From: Pisolithus tinctorius
Lineage: Eukaryota > Basidiomycota > Agaricomycetes > Boletales > Pisolithaceae
Length of the DNA: 64,000 nt
Direction: 5' to 3'
Assembly: GCA_024663395.1 (NCBI GenBank)
Contig: JANFAH010000006.1
Span: forward strand, 2,232,001 to 2,296,000
Numbering within the stretch: the first letter of the stretch is position 1; the number at the start of each line of letters is the position of its first letter. Positions 22,624 through 36,385 of this stretch are shown one piece after another. Below the pieces are notes generated by a model that made no database searches, was not told the origin of the DNA, and saw only the letters and a program-made list of their open reading frames with translations. Made by a program: the position numbers and the translations under genes.

Positions 22624-25357
22624 GGTTACTCCAACTCTTGGGGCGAATTAGACATACTTGGATATGGAATGGAGCGAGGGTGCTCAAAAATTTCGTATAC
22701 TCAAATCTTGACTCTTAGCTGTGCGTGCGTGCTGTGTTTTTCTCATGTCCGTTTCGCATGCACGGAAGAGAATCATCACGATACATCCAGATAATCGTCA
22801 TATCACTCGATTTCACACTCCGTGAGACCTACATCAAGGAGGGAAGCTAGAAATTGATACAACACATTCGAAGCGCATGCAAGATGAGCTCAATCACGTT
22901 AGTTCAGTGCCCCAGAAGTTCACCTTATACGTTGACAAGGGATCTGCGAATTGTGAACGCATCCATGAAAGGTCTCATATCGGACTGACAACCCTTTACA
23001 TAACCTATACCAATACCAACATTCTCTGTTGTTGTAGTTGAAACGTCGGCGGAAGGGCGAGTTGCCGTATCCACCAGCACTGGAAAAAAAAAGAAGCTAC
23101 GCTTCATGCATGACGCGAGTCCCGTTATACACCAACGTGAGATATCTCCTGTACATCACGTACTGTATCGTTGAATCGGCTTGTCACCGAGTCAACGCTT
23201 GTTTCTCACTTCCCCTCTTCCCCCGTCTACCCCCGAGCGTACGGGCATGAGTGTACATGCGTTGAACATACAACGCATGTCACTCATTAAGCACGGCCGC
23301 GAGGCGAGTAATGGGGTCTCCCGGCTAGGCAAGAGTCTGGACTCTTACATACACCCCATTTATGAAGCGAGATATCAAAGATATCCGAGGGAGGAGCTGG
23401 AAATGAGACCGTGGAAGAGGGAGTGGGGAAGTGGAGTAAGATTCCAATGAAAATATCCTAGGAATGAGTATAGCGGAGGGACAAGGTTGCGAGGAAGCGG
23501 AGTGGAGATCGTCGTCAATACTTGATGAAGTCGCAAAGATGGGATAGACGGTTAGTGACACCCTCCAATTCATTTGCCCATCGCCGCAGCAACTCTCCAC
23601 CCAAAGGCAGACGATGGGAAATTCCTTAGGCAGAAAAAACACACTAACCAGAACGCGATTGGCTTCGGGTTATGACGTCGCTATCTCTGATAAATATAGG
23701 GAAAAAAGAATGATCTGAATCCTGAGTCTTGCAATATACGCGCGCCCGCCCACAAAATCGGGCTTATCAGGAAGGAGAATGAACGGACGGAGGAACTTCG
23801 GGGAGGTGATCCTTTCGTGGCCTAGCAACGGGACGTCCATTTCAATTATGTCGGCTGTAATGCACTATAATGCAGGTGATCAGATGTGCAGGGAAAGTGA
23901 GACTCGGAAGAGCGGAATGCAGGCGAGGCGATACTGTGGCACTCATGGTAGGGCACGAGGCAGCGACCTGGACGTTGTAGGCAAGTGCGAGCCACGGGGC
24001 GTGCTAGGAAATTTTTAGGTATCAGAGTGTCTGCCGATTTCATGATGAAACTTACAGCAAGAACTGCTGCGGGCTACCTGCTGGAACAGCACCACTATCA
24101 CACACGTTCAGGAGTTACGCCCTATAATAAAATTATATTAGGTGACGGCGAGAGAAGAAACTATTTGCACCTCCGGCTCGGAATCTTGCGTGTGCACATC
24201 TGCTTTGGAGCACTCCGAAGAGTCTAAGGCCGAAACCCGGCTTCTTCATTTCAGCAGTGAAATAGGGGAACGACTCGGACGACAGCGGCATCATGATCGA
24301 GCCATGCAGACGGGCAAGCTCCCCCTTGATGTCATTCATACTCGGACACACCCAGTGTATGTCCACTATACATATCTCAACATGTGTGAAAAGAGGTCCA
24401 GATAGCACTAACGGACTCGCTCACCGTGCATCACAAACGTTGGAAGAACCGGCCACTAATTGCATGCACGTTGTGAATGTTCGGAGTGGTGAAAGCGTAC
24501 GCCGCTTCAAAAGTTATTATGGGTCCACAGCAAACCTTGCAGCCTGTCACGGGTCACTTGGTTTCCAACGCGGCACAAGTATAGCCTTGCGGGATTGTTG
24601 TTGCTAGGCGTTGGTTCTAATTCGGCGCAGGACAGCAATATTATTAGGGCTAACTGGTACTATCGTCTCGGAAACATCCGTCAGTTGACTGGCAGTGGAG
24701 CTGGTCAACGGATGCTTCTATGTAAGCTACGCTACGATGGCGGATCCGGCTGAGAGTTTGAGAGGAACCAAGGTTCCACAGCAGCACACAAGTACTTGAT
24801 CCGCTCTATTGCAACATCCCGGGTTGGAGGGCGTCACTGACGTCGTGCCATGGCCAGGAAAACGGTAGCGCTTTGGAGTTGGTCTGCCCATGATTTTTGC
24901 TGGAAAACCGCCTTCCCGTCACCGAGGACCCGGTCTCCGGTTGTCCAGCCGTAGACAGTTACATGCTCTTACAGTAATTTGAAGCACGCTGGCATTGGTA
25001 CTCTGATAAAGATGAACACACAAATGTGACGGTATCTGCAGGGTAACAGGGTTCATCATACTCAAATCAGGCATCGGTGTCAAAATGGTCATCGAACAGG
25101 TGAAGCCAAAACTTTACAAGGTTGCAAAAAAAAAAGCCTCAAGACGGCTTGAAAGTCACTGTCGGGGAGCCAACCCTTATCAACTGTCCAGATGATTGTA
25201 GTTGCTCATCTGTATGTGATAAAACGATGGAACTCAGCATAGAGAAGATGGTCTACCCACAAGGTTAGATGAACTAGAATGCATATTTTGTGAATAGATG
25301 TTGGCTACCCACCGTGCATGTTGCCGCGAGGTCGATCAAGAAACTGTAACGGTGTCC

Positions 25358-25618
25358 TTAATTCACCGCCAACTCATCCAAAGTAGGGCCCAGAACAACG
25401 TCCAGAACCTTTCCTAAGGCATTTACACCCCCATTTACCCACGTTGGACAAAGTGAGGCGAGTGGTCTAACGCCCAATATTGCTGCGCTCCTCGAGGATT
25501 CCATGCTGTATGGTTGGATATATACTGAGCTCACACCATCAGGGCATTCGGCCCAGTCCTCCTCCAAGACAGCACTTGGGATAGTCCCCTCTGGTAAGAT
25601 TAATGTGTCCCCTTTCAT
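25358..25618 (-). CDS. Hypothetical small ORF
   Basis: An 86-residue ORF with a true ATG at 25618 inside the gene-poor region. It contains LILPEGTIPSAVLEEDW, YIQPYSMESSRSAA and VNALGKVLDVVLGPTLDELA, giving an amphipathic C-terminal half. No family is recognised. It is divergent from the ORF at 25676-26107 with 57 nt between start codons. It could be one exon of a longer gene, a remnant or chance; it has no transcription evidence here. Confidence 0.25.
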   Translation of the reverse strand: MKGDTLILPEGTIPSAVLEEDWAECPDGVSSVYIQPYSMESSRSAAILGVRPLASLCPTWVNGGVNALGKVLDVVLGPTLDELAVN

Positions 25619-25675
25619 CGATAGAACTCAGCCCTGGACCCAGACATCGGTTATCGGATCTTTACTGAGTTGACG

Positions 25676-26107
25676 ATGGGATTTTTGTCAGTGAACGAGG
25701 GCAGGATCATCAGAGGGATTGAACCCATACTTCGACAGGGCATTGACAGGATCGATTGGCGCATTGGTGAACTTGAGCAAGTGGCTGCGCACTTGGTGGT
25801 GGGTCTGAGAGGGGATGTCCAGAAGATCGCAAACACTATCGAGATGTCTGCCAACGGCGCCTTAGTAATGCTTACCGTGTGGCTCGCGGTACACATTTAC
25901 TACAAGATGAAAAGAGAGGGCAGAGAGAGGGAGTATCATGCTGAGCGTTTAAGGGCTTTGAGGGGTTTGCGGAGTGCCGCCGGAGAGGCGACGCCGGGAG
26001 ACCTGGTTTCCGTGTCAGCACACCCGGAGGGGCTAGTGGATGAGTTGTCACAGGCAAGCGCAAAGTGTGAAGGTTACTTTCAGAGAATTTTAGGCTTGTT
26101 TCTGTAA
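25676..26107 (+). CDS. Hypothetical protein with one membrane segment
   Basis: ORF of 143 residues from ATG 25676. It shows an amphipathic helical N-terminal half (RIIRGIEPILRQGIDRIDW, then ELEQVAAHLVVGLRG), one hydrophobic segment around residues 60-78 (NGALVMLTVWLAVHIYYKM), then a strongly basic/acidic cytosolic-looking stretch (KREGREREYHAERLRALR) and a short tail. The composition is more protein-like than other ORFs in this gene-poor region. No family is recognised, and upstream exons are possible. It could be a small membrane protein or part of a larger gene. Confidence 0.35.
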   Translation: MGFLSVNEGRIIRGIEPILRQGIDRIDWRIGELEQVAAHLVVGLRGDVQKIANTIEMSANGALVMLTVWLAVHIYYKMKREGREREYHAERLRALRGLRSAAGEATPGDLVSVSAHPEGLVDELSQASAKCEGYFQRILGLFL

Positions 26108-29100
26108 GACGGTCCCATGCACGATGTCGCACTGTATTCTGTGCTATTTGTTGGCTTGAAAAAATGTTTGTCGCGCTTTGCTTAGGCTGGATTTTCAAGT
26201 TCAGGCCCCGAGCTGAGTTGAGAAAGCTCCTCTGAACCAGATGTATCGATGACCATTTGTCAGGGTCTCTCTTATTTCGCACTCATCCATCCTAGATTGC
26301 CCACCAGATGGATGGGAGGAAGATTAGGGCAAGGGCGTGCCGCCGACTGTCTTGGTGGTTGACATGCCTTCGAGTCAGCACAGCCTTTTCTCGCGAAGAA
26401 CGACAGTGCCTCGTTACAATGTTTCTGTGATATACGAGAAAACGCGATGAGTTTGTGCCTTGCTTTCAGGTCAGAGAGACCGCGATGACATTCACGCGAT
26501 GTACTACACTGAACTTCGCGATGGCTCCGTTTCCCAAGGGATTGATCTCGATAGCAGCCGTTGACGTGGTGAGCCGGTGAATCACGATCACGAATCGCAT
26601 GAACATCGAGACTGCGGTGCGTTTCCACTCATAACAATTCAAGCAAACCCCCATTAAACAGTCGACTGGAACCCGGACCAACCTTACCCGGTCGCAACGG
26701 TTTTCGATGCCTGATCCGTCCGTCGAGTGGGACCCTAACACGTGTGTCGTTCGTGCATCACCGTGCATCGTGGTCACAACAGCGAGAATACCCTGAACAA
26801 ATACTCGTTCTCGATTTTACGCTGGCCCTTGCTGTGCATATTAAGTTAACGGTTAGCTGGTAGCCCTTCTTTCTGCCTTCTGTTTTCGCTCTTTTATCAC
26901 TCCACATACCATAAGGAGGCGGAACGCGATAACTTCCCGACAGGGTATGGTTTATTCGAGTGGTGCAAATGATAGGTTTATCACCACAAGCCATGGATTT
27001 GGCTGTTGCGCATGAGACGCGTGGACTGCGCCAGATGACAAGGGTTAGGTTAATGGTTAACCGGATGATAAGTACCTATCCTATTGCCTCCCTTTGATAT
27101 CTTATACGCTTATTTAATTAACTTAGCGCACCTGCATGGTGTGTTCTCCTGCATTCTAGGTGCTGTGCAGCAATAGGACGCAAGGTGCCTCACAGGTGTA
27201 TTTGAGTCCGGCGCTGGCCGCATGCCGTGCTTTAGGGTCGTAGGTACGGGTTCGTAACTACTGGTGCACACCATGGATGGAAGACCTACGCGCTCATCGT
27301 GGGTATGCAAGCGCTGCGGACTGTGGACGAGTCAGTAAGCAACGTTATTCAATACACGTTAATCAGTACTTATCCGATGCGCCGCCGAGCTACTGCCACT
27401 CTCACTTCGCGCAGGAAGAATCCCAAATCTCTACTTTATTACTCACGACGATCCCTCCCCGACCGCCATCAGAAAGTAAGTAGCCAGATATGGTCAGTGG
27501 CGCTGCCTTATCATCCGCTCGTCCCGAAGTCAGGTCGCTCGTTTGAATTCCACGCAACCCAACAAGAGATAACCTCGCTGAGTTACTCCGACAGTGTGGA
27601 TCGTTTGTCCCATATCCTTAAGATCACTGCGCAGCACGACGTCCTCTTGCTTCCGGTTGTCGGTCAGTGATCACATAATGACGCACCACCGTGCGCATTC
27701 ACCGTAGAATATGCTATGGAAAGGGAATGGCTGGGCATGTCGCTACTGTGCACGAATAGGTGTGACACTATCGCTGCTCGTTTGAAGTTCGTGAGTTTTT
27801 TTTTTCCAAAATGGTTTTGTCTGATTCTGACTTCTTTGCAGACAATCGGTCGGATCGTCCACCGTATTATATTTAACCAGCTGCGGTAGGCTGTCCATGT
27901 TCATCAAGTGCTTCCCACTTCTAGTACATTGATAGTGGTATCTGATATGCGCCGCAATTAACCACTATATATCGAGGCATTCGTTTCACAATCCGTAAGT
28001 TCTAACATCGGAACCGAGCAGCGGGCTTCGTTAGGTACGTATGTAATAAAGGATGATCAATGAAGCGGTTGGATGCATAACTGACCTAGAGAAATGGGCA
28101 TACGACACAATAAGTATACGTACGGTACTACCCCACACTGTACTTTCGGATAAAATTGATTCGGATGCAGGGAGTGCGGGCCGTCTTCGGCGTCGCCCCA
28201 CAAATACCTTCCCGAATTTCGAAGTCCACAGACTCGGGCGCCCTGTAACACACGTATGCAGGCTCCTGAGATTACCGTTCTTCCTCCCGACGTTCGCCGC
28301 CAGGCTAGCTTGGGATCAGGAGCGGAGTATCGCGGGGAACGAATGCCCAAAAGAATGTTCTGGAGGAATTCTTACTGTTCTGTACTCATATGTAAGTCAC
28401 GGAGGGGCAGGCGGGGCCGTTTTCATGTATTAGTTCCACCTTCGGACGATGTGGAGGTTAACCAGTCATCATCTCCAACAATACTGACGGCAAGGGGAGT
28501 AAGTATCAAGATATCATCAGGTATAATTATCTCATTTTGTGCCATCATGCCATAAGTGCTTGATCAATGGTACGATGACAAATTAACATACTTGGATGAC
28601 GCGGATCTAGCAGTTGAATAGCCCAGACGAACACATTTGAATACCACCCCTTCTCTCCCGAAACGTTTGCCTGGTAGTGGTAATCCAAATGGAGATCAGA
28701 CCGCTTTGTTGACATGGTTTCGAGAATTTGTGGATGTGGGTCCGCTGCCTTCCTTATTAATTAGCCTTACCATCGCGTTAACTTGCTGAAGTGTTCTGAT
28801 GTGGGCTATGCACAGCTATGCATTGTTTCTCTCGCAGCCCAAGGTTCCTGTGGAGTTGTCGTTCGGAATTCCCAGCCCCTGGCAATACATTCTGACACTG
28901 ATGCCGATGCGTCGGTACTACCTCCTGTTTGGGCCCTGTGCAACCTTTCCGCGTGACTTTGGTGGTCCGGGAATCAACGTTGGGTCACGAGACGGTATTT
29001 GCGGCGGCGCCCCAAACGAACGAGATTCGAATGTCGCATTCGGATTGTGGCGGAGGCGTATCATATCCACGTCGGGCGGACGGCGCGGACCCAGACCGTT

Positions 29101-32100
29101 GGAGTGCCAGAGAACCGGGACGGAACCTGGGGTTCGATGGATACCAAGGAATCAGACTTGGGTCTCTAGGAAGGTCCGGGGCGAATAATCAGTCGCATTG
29201 TATTTGCCCGGTCCACCACCCGCCCCGCACATATTCGGGTCCACGAGTAGCTGCGGGATGCACCTGGACCATTAGCAAAGTCAACGACGATGCCTTATAC
29301 ATTGTTGCAGGGTTACCGCAAATAAAATGGTGGAACGTCTTCCACGTACTTTGCAATCACGAAGACCTACCTTTGCGGATTATTGTCAATGCACTGGAAT
29401 TGATGACTACATATCTGGTTTCGTATGTAGTGATTGTGTTCGTTTGGATGACGAGTTTTGAAACATAGCGTAACGTGTCTCGGTGAGGCGAGATAAGGAG
29501 AAGTCGTCGTTCTGGACCATGGGAGTAAAGAAAGATCCCCATTTGATGCGCTCACCTTCCGACAGGTTGTGTTGGACAACAGACTTTCGGTCCAAAACCC
29601 TCTTCTAGACGTGTAGCTGTGAAGTTGCAGTCAATTGTTATCCCAGGTGCGCACCTCAATTGGCTTGAGAATATTTTGGCGCCACTTCCAGCAGTAAACC
29701 TTCCCTATCGTAATATTGTTTTCGGTGGTGGCAAAGCACTCGGTTGATGTCCAAAATGTTCAGATGTAGAGAACATGGGGACGTAAATGAACACCGGAGG
29801 CGCAACATATGATATATGGCTGCCCTCGTGATAAAACGTGTCAAGGGACGGCGCACTGGGAACTTTCACTGGCAGCTACAATTCCAGAACATCGGCTTGA
29901 CTCTTCTTCCCCTTGGGGGCTGGGCGGAACTTGCGTCGGAATCGGTTGCATCATCAGTCCATGTTCCGGCCATGATGACTGTCGATCGGTTAATGGGAGT
30001 CCCAATAACGTCCGAACTGCCCGTCGTCGGACCTGGCACATTGAACTCATTTATGGAGTTTACTTACTGCCTTGGACGTTAAGCGTTGATGTCATGCTAA
30101 GGTTAGAGAACATGCGGGCAATTCGGGCGTACTAAACGACCCTAAATAGCCTAACGGATATTCCAATGGAGCAGGGACCTGTCAAGTCACTGGAGGAGAC
30201 CCTGTGTATATGGAATGGAGGCGCAGATTGGTATGATCACCGATGCGCTACTGTAACACCGCACTTTTCTAAATCAAGAGGACACGAGTATTACGGTGCT
30301 TAGCAGAGTACACAGAAATGCAGGATCGACATGCCCACTGAATGACATATTAGACTTTCTTCTTACGACCTTAGCATGCGTGACTTTCATTTTCATCAAA
30401 GTCTGTATGGCGTCTGGCATGGCATCGAGGTCGGTGATAACTGCGGTGTCATGTTCCGCAATCAGCGGGTGAGGTCATCTGAAGCACACCGAAAGAGCGG
30501 GCGCTTTCGCGACCGCAAGACCCGACGCAGCTCAACTCCGCGATGGTGGACGGTAAAAAAACACTGCCATGGTAACTCCAGAAACAAGTAACCCAGAGGC
30601 CAAGGGAATAGTCATGAAAGAGTATACGTGCGCACTGATTTCAGAGCGAACACCAAGTTGGCAATGCATTCCGAGAATTTACCCCTTGTGTTGTAAGGTG
30701 CCACACAAATGAGGTACTATCGCGACTGTTGGTCGAGCAGGAACACAGATTTGTTATTTCCGCTTCTGAACGTACACACGGTGGTCTGGAAAAACGAGTT
30801 TAATACCTCTTGGACTCCTCACGACCGTATCTTCGGAGCCCCCGAAGGGGTTCCGTCACGCTTGATACGCACGGAAGTTGAACCTTGCACCAGTGGGCGT
30901 AAAAGTGTGCTTATGGCTGATTGACCCGCTACATGGGCGTTCAAAGGTTGCCAGGTACATGCACCAGCGGGTCCGGGTGAATCGTCCCGAGCTTCATTTT
31001 CGGTTCAGTAGTACATATCAGGTGCTAAGCGAAACTGGCGCCCTCATCCTCCTTGGTAAGTATGCGCATCAAAGATTCAAACTCCACCTACCCACAACCT
31101 ACCCACGTACCAAAGATGTCGATGAAGGCAGAGCAGCTGACTCATCTGCATTCTTTGCTATCAGCAAACTTTCCAGACGACCAGAGTAGTGGATCGAGCG
31201 AGAACTTTCCGCCACAACCCCGCATAACAGTCCTCGATCGGAAGCTCGCTCCAGAGTAATTGCTGTGCCCTCGACGGTCAGCGGGCAGCAACAGAGGAAT
31301 CCCGCCAAGCTCAGGTGTCGAACCTGGAGGGGAATACAAGAGAGGAAAATAGAAAGTAGAAAGTCATGACAGACGTCAGTGCATGTCACGGTAGTTGCAC
31401 ATGTTCCCTACTACGTGACCACTCGTCCCACTAATCCACTAACCTTGTGAGGGAGGGGCAACTACTAAGGACATAGCTAAGTCTCCCATTGGTATTCCTG
31501 TCATGTTAAGTCTGCGACCAAACAACCCCTAGCCCGTCTGCAGTGGTCACCTGTGCTTGCTATGTCTTTATTTGGTTTGAGGTCGACACCAAGTCCAAAC
31601 TCAAAACTCAGGACACAGGTCTATCCGCCGTTTGAGTGTCCAATTCGTTCGTAGAAACTAATTTCACTAGCGTGTACCCTCCTTGGACGCTCTCGTTATT
31701 GTATCCTTCCTTGTAGGTAGCCTTTAGGGTGGGTCACTTCCTTTCATTCTGGTGGCGATGATGGATGCCCCAACTGATGGGAGCTGACATGAGTTCCTGA
31801 GAATTTCGTTGGCGAGGTGAGTTTTTCGCTTGCGCTTGCGCTACAGAACATTGCCGGAGACCAGCTACGAACCCGGATTACTAACAGTCTACAGCTCCAG
31901 GGGTTTGTGTTGCCGTCATTTTCACCCCCTGTGCGGCAGTTCGCGCATTTCATGTGCGTTCTCAGAGCAGCAGGTGAGATTCAACCTGCCGTAGTGGTTG
32001 TGGGTCCTGTCAATTCACTGAGCGATCACACATCATGACTCGCCGCCACTTTTATGCCGACTTATATGTCGATACCAGCTAGCGGAGAAACAACAACCAC

Positions 32101-35100
32101 GGATGTACAAGCGATGGTATTGGCCAGTGACTCGCTTTTTTCGTGTTTTCCAGGAATCCAGATAGAAGTACTCGTTTATGCATTTTCCCCCCAAGTATGA
32201 GATCACGTCCTGAACACACTGCTCGAGAAGCGATCCGCCGAAGATAGTTTAATGACGTGCCTGTGCAGAGACTGTCTTGGGGTGCGTGAGTTACCATTGT
32301 TACTCGAGTGCCCGCGCTCGCCCACCCGCATAAGTTGATGCGCTTGCACGAAGACACATTCATGCTTAGTTGTTCATTGGACCTACCGCCTTCCTTGTCT
32401 ACACCATTGCCAGCCGCTGTCTGTCATTGGACCATCTTACCATCCCAGAAGTCCGAGAAGAGTACCCAACCTTTACTAGATCAAAGGAGGCGGGATCGTC
32501 GGAGGGGTCCGCACTATCATCCTTACCGTACGTGCAGGATTTGGTTCAAACGTTCACAGGGTGGGAGTTGATAGAGTCGGACGCTCTGACAGGAGGAGCC
32601 GGGTACAGGGCTACTGTTTAGGGTGAAGCGGAGAGGGGCGGTACTTCACGTCTTATGACGCACGAGGGCACTTTGTCCCATTGCGACAGAAAGGGTATAA
32701 GAAATACGTCATGGTCGTTGCACTACTCTATTCCACATCGCGCGGTCATGTCTCCCTTTGACCGCGTTGGATAGGGCAGGTGCATCAGAGGGTAGTGAGT
32801 AACGCTGAAGAGTATAGAAAACCATGATGCCCTGGTCGAGCGCCAACGTTTCGACGACGAATTTGTGGTGCATATTCTTTTTTTCTACGGGATTCGGTGT
32901 GCATAACTTATCGTTTCTCGTTTCCAGAGCTGTCTCCACATTTAATTTCCCTCGATCTCGTAAGAGGTCAAGTAGCATCGAAGAACACTCCTTAACTAGA
33001 ACTTTCCCTTGGACAGCGAAGCCAGGGTTGTTGAAATACTCATCAATCCTCACCTGCGCGCCATCCGCGATCGCTGATAAGATAGGTTGTGATTTGTCTA
33101 TACCTACTTAGGGGTTAGTATCGCGCCAGTGCTGACAAGACGCGACCTTGAGATATCAAGTAAGCGAGCGGACAAAGGACGGTGAATTGCGAGTAGCAAC
33201 GGTGGACATCCGAGCTAACGAATCCGAGCTTAGCCGTCACTGGACTGATGAGTTTCCAACGGCATGCCCTGTGGCCCATCACAAATGCAAGTAGTGAGAA
33301 TCGATATACAAAACTTAACGATAGTGGCAACAACATTCGCCGCCCTTGCCGGCATATATAATTGAGTTGAATTATGTTCGTGTTCAAGCCGCAATGATTA
33401 TTGTTGTGCCAACTGCATAGATACGAGGGAACCTCACCTGGAAGCTTTCATCAACAAACGGTGGCGAATCGTAACGTCGATGCATGCGAAGAGGAACTTG
33501 AGCGCGGTTTGCGAGTTGCGACGCGTATTGAATGATCTTATTCCCGCACACTTTTTCCTTTTTCGTCTGCAGGAGCGACAGTTCGCTCATAATTTAATCC
33601 CTGTTCAGTGGATGATTGAGTGGTGATCGATAGGTCAATTGCCTACATACGACATGTGCTCAGACTCCCCTCAAATTCCGTTCTATCCTCTACGGGGACC
33701 ACATGTTCACTAAGAGTTAGTTCAGCCCCTACTTTATCAAACCCCTTTTCAGCGCGATCCAATATACAGTACTTACCTAGATAAGATGTCCTGGCTGGCT
33801 GGCGTGCGGGTGCAGTAGCACTTACTTTATTATATTGCGTATTTATCGCGAGCCAACCAGAAAAACCCCCAGGACCTGGCCGTGGTTATCACTGTAGAAA
33901 GAAAACGTTCCGACACGCGGACCTCTAACACTCGTAGCACTTTTTCAAGTGAGAATATAAGAATATAGGGACCATTATATGTCTCATGAGACACGTACCT
34001 CCTTGTCCCGATGTGAGGCTGAGCCAAGCAGTAAAGTTGCATTGCTCGTGGCGTTCGGCGCGCTCCGGTGCCACTGCGTCAGTGCTTTTGAATCTGAACT
34101 CTCAGTAACTATATGGCAAGCTCGGACGCCAGATTATGCATGGGAGCGCACCAAGTCACACACAAAAGGCCATGCTTACCAAGTCGGTCGCAGCAGTCTC
34201 CGAGTCGGGGCTAAATGAGGACGGCATTTGTCAGTTGTTAATTAAGAGGCTCGGAACAGTCGCCTGAACTTAACTCTATCGATCATTTCCCAAAATGCAA
34301 GGCATTACGAAGGCACATCGTCATGCATCGGTGCCAGGAGCACGGCGATTGCTTTCCAGTTGTGCTGCGGATTCTCGGCGGTCCAGCAAATCGAACGGAA
34401 ATGGTGTGTCATCGCTGGACGCTCAGAAGTCGGTCGCGAACTACGCATGGTACGTACGAGAAACCTCGGGTCACTTGATGGAGCTGACTCGACCCTGCAG
34501 TACTGATTCCATGATCGAAGCGGGATTCCAAACTGACCATACAATCAGAACAACAGCTGTTTTGATTATCTGCTACTGACTAGCTACCTTCCCCCGATGG
34601 TTGACTGGGAACGCGACAACGGATCCTAGTCATCGGGCTAGCTTGCTGTTATCAGAAGTATTCTTTCTACCTTGATGACGACGGAAGCGGGAAAGGCATC
34701 ACAATCTTTATTCTTCCGCTAAAGAGGTATGAATTGGTATGGAAAACATCAATGAACTTTACCCAGCAGTCTCTCCATACTGTGGAGGCTTTGCATGCCT
34801 GACCCGGTGAGCCTCGATAAGTACTGAAGGAGGTTGAGTATATCGGCAGCGCCGACGCTCGATGATATCGGCCAATCACGAAATCACACTGCAAACCGGC
34901 GGGAGGTGCTCGGTGTTCTCTCCAAAACACGAGAACGTCCCTAATCTTCCATCGGCCGTGGTGCTCGTGTCGTCCATAAAGGAAAGTTCCAAGATCATGG
35001 TGGGTGCCGAGTGTCAGCAATGGCGAATTGATGTATTTGTGCTCGGTTCCCGCTGCGAACTCTTGTGTGTTTTGGCAGCGTCCCTTTCTTGTTCTTTTCA

Positions 35101-36385
35101 TTCCCTGGCTGTCGGAACTCTCCTGCTGATGGCATAAACTCGCATAGATATTCAGAGGTCAACGAAGATGCATCATTTGATGACGAGCTTTAACTTAATC
35201 GGACCCCCCGGACAGTTGGTGGTGCGACCTCTCTATGATAATGGTTTCGAGATGGAGCAGACATTCACAATGAACAGCTCTTCCCCGCTATGACCCATGA
35301 GGCCAAGACAGCGTCGGGGACAGCGTCGGGCCTTGGTTTGTACTGTGCATCCAGGCATCACATCACAACGGTGCAATTGTCACCATCATGGAACTAAACA
35401 TGGACTCACCCTTTATGTCTTCGAGACGCGAAGCCATAGTAGGCAAGACAGACCCGTGTTCTCTCCTCCTCTCTCACGTTTCAAGGTTCAGGGGACAGTT
35501 ATCACATGGATCACATACGGCGAGAGTGCCACTATCGTTGATGTTCGTTGACTTGACTCTCCGCCGTTGTGATTCTTCGAAATTTGATCGATCTGATGAA
35601 TCAGTACTTCAGTCCTGAGCAGTCCGCGTGGTGACAATATCATAAGCTAAAATGGGAGTCGGTACTGTCATTCCAATTTGTACATGAACATGTCGTTACT
35701 AACAATCGAGTGCACGATAAGTGGTAATCATAGAGATAAGTAAATCAGTGGATGAGCACTACTTGATCAATAATGATGATGAAAACTATCAAGGGAAGAC
35801 ATAGCTGGACGCTGCTAATGTGCACAGTGCGCGCTCTATCGCCTAAGCACGCAGAAAGGAGATATCGGAAGAAAAGGTTTCATGAAGAAGCAGGTGATAC
35901 CAAGTCCTAATGCACGCAAGCACGAGGGAAGCAATGTTTGCTGTTCTTTGCACTGCCTCCTCGATCGAGAATAGGGGACTTTCATGCGACTGCCCTGCAC
36001 TACATGGACCCAGGAGGACCGTGCCCCAGTTCCTAAGGGAAGCCGGTCAAATCTGTATCGATACTTTGTGCTTTGAACCCAGCGTGCCAGCTAGTGAGGG
36101 CAGACGCGATCAATGGATAAGGAGTGTGTTTGGTGTTTGACATCAGTTACTGTTGCGGTGGATGGACGGGAACACCCGGCTCGCTATCTATTATCAAGAT
36201 ACGAAGCCAGTCAAATTTCATTCTGAGAAGGGAACCAGTAAAGGAAGTAGCACGCACCTTCGAATTTGCAATTGCTCATTTCTAAAGCTCCCATCCCGTC
36301 CAACTAGATCTAGTCCAATCCGTCCGAAACCAATCCGAAATCACCTCGTGCGTCATCCCACTGCCCCCCTTCTCCTCGCATCTCT
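26108..36385. other. Gene-poor region, second part
   Basis: Ten kilobases with no identifiable gene. The longest ORFs (28929-29468 plus, 179 residues; 34667-35101 minus, 144 residues) have no recognisable motif. The ORFs at 32370-32621 plus and 32709-33053 minus look somewhat protein-like but match no family I know. There are no tRNA-like cloverleaf boxes, CRISPR-type arrays, rRNA or clear transposon termini. A 12-nt unit, GACAGCGTCGGG, is repeated twice in tandem at about 35308-35331. Confidence 0.5.

Larger units (their letters stand above)
18456..25357. other. Gene-poor region, first part
   Basis: Seven kilobases with no ORF above about 140 residues and no recognisable protein family apart from the doubtful remnant at 19052-19556. 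No LTR-like terminal repeats, reverse transcriptase motifs or tandem arrays are visible by eye. Simple tracts are a TCTATCTC-type run near 21254-21280 and a (GC)n run at 22611-22623. The 3' end of the Ecl1-type gene lies in the first few hundred bases. Confidence 0.5.

Noticed and set aside
28929..29468. 179-residue plus-strand ORF with a DGADPDRWSARE segment resembling a cytochrome P450 PERF/W motif
   Set aside because: No heme-binding Cys motif, K-helix or other P450 signature nearby in any frame. The likeness is a few residues only.
18456..36385. Hidden retrotransposon, CRISPR array or biosynthetic cluster in the gene-poor block
   Set aside because: No reverse transcriptase, integrase, transposase, regularly spaced repeat or synthase motif could be found in any frame by eye.
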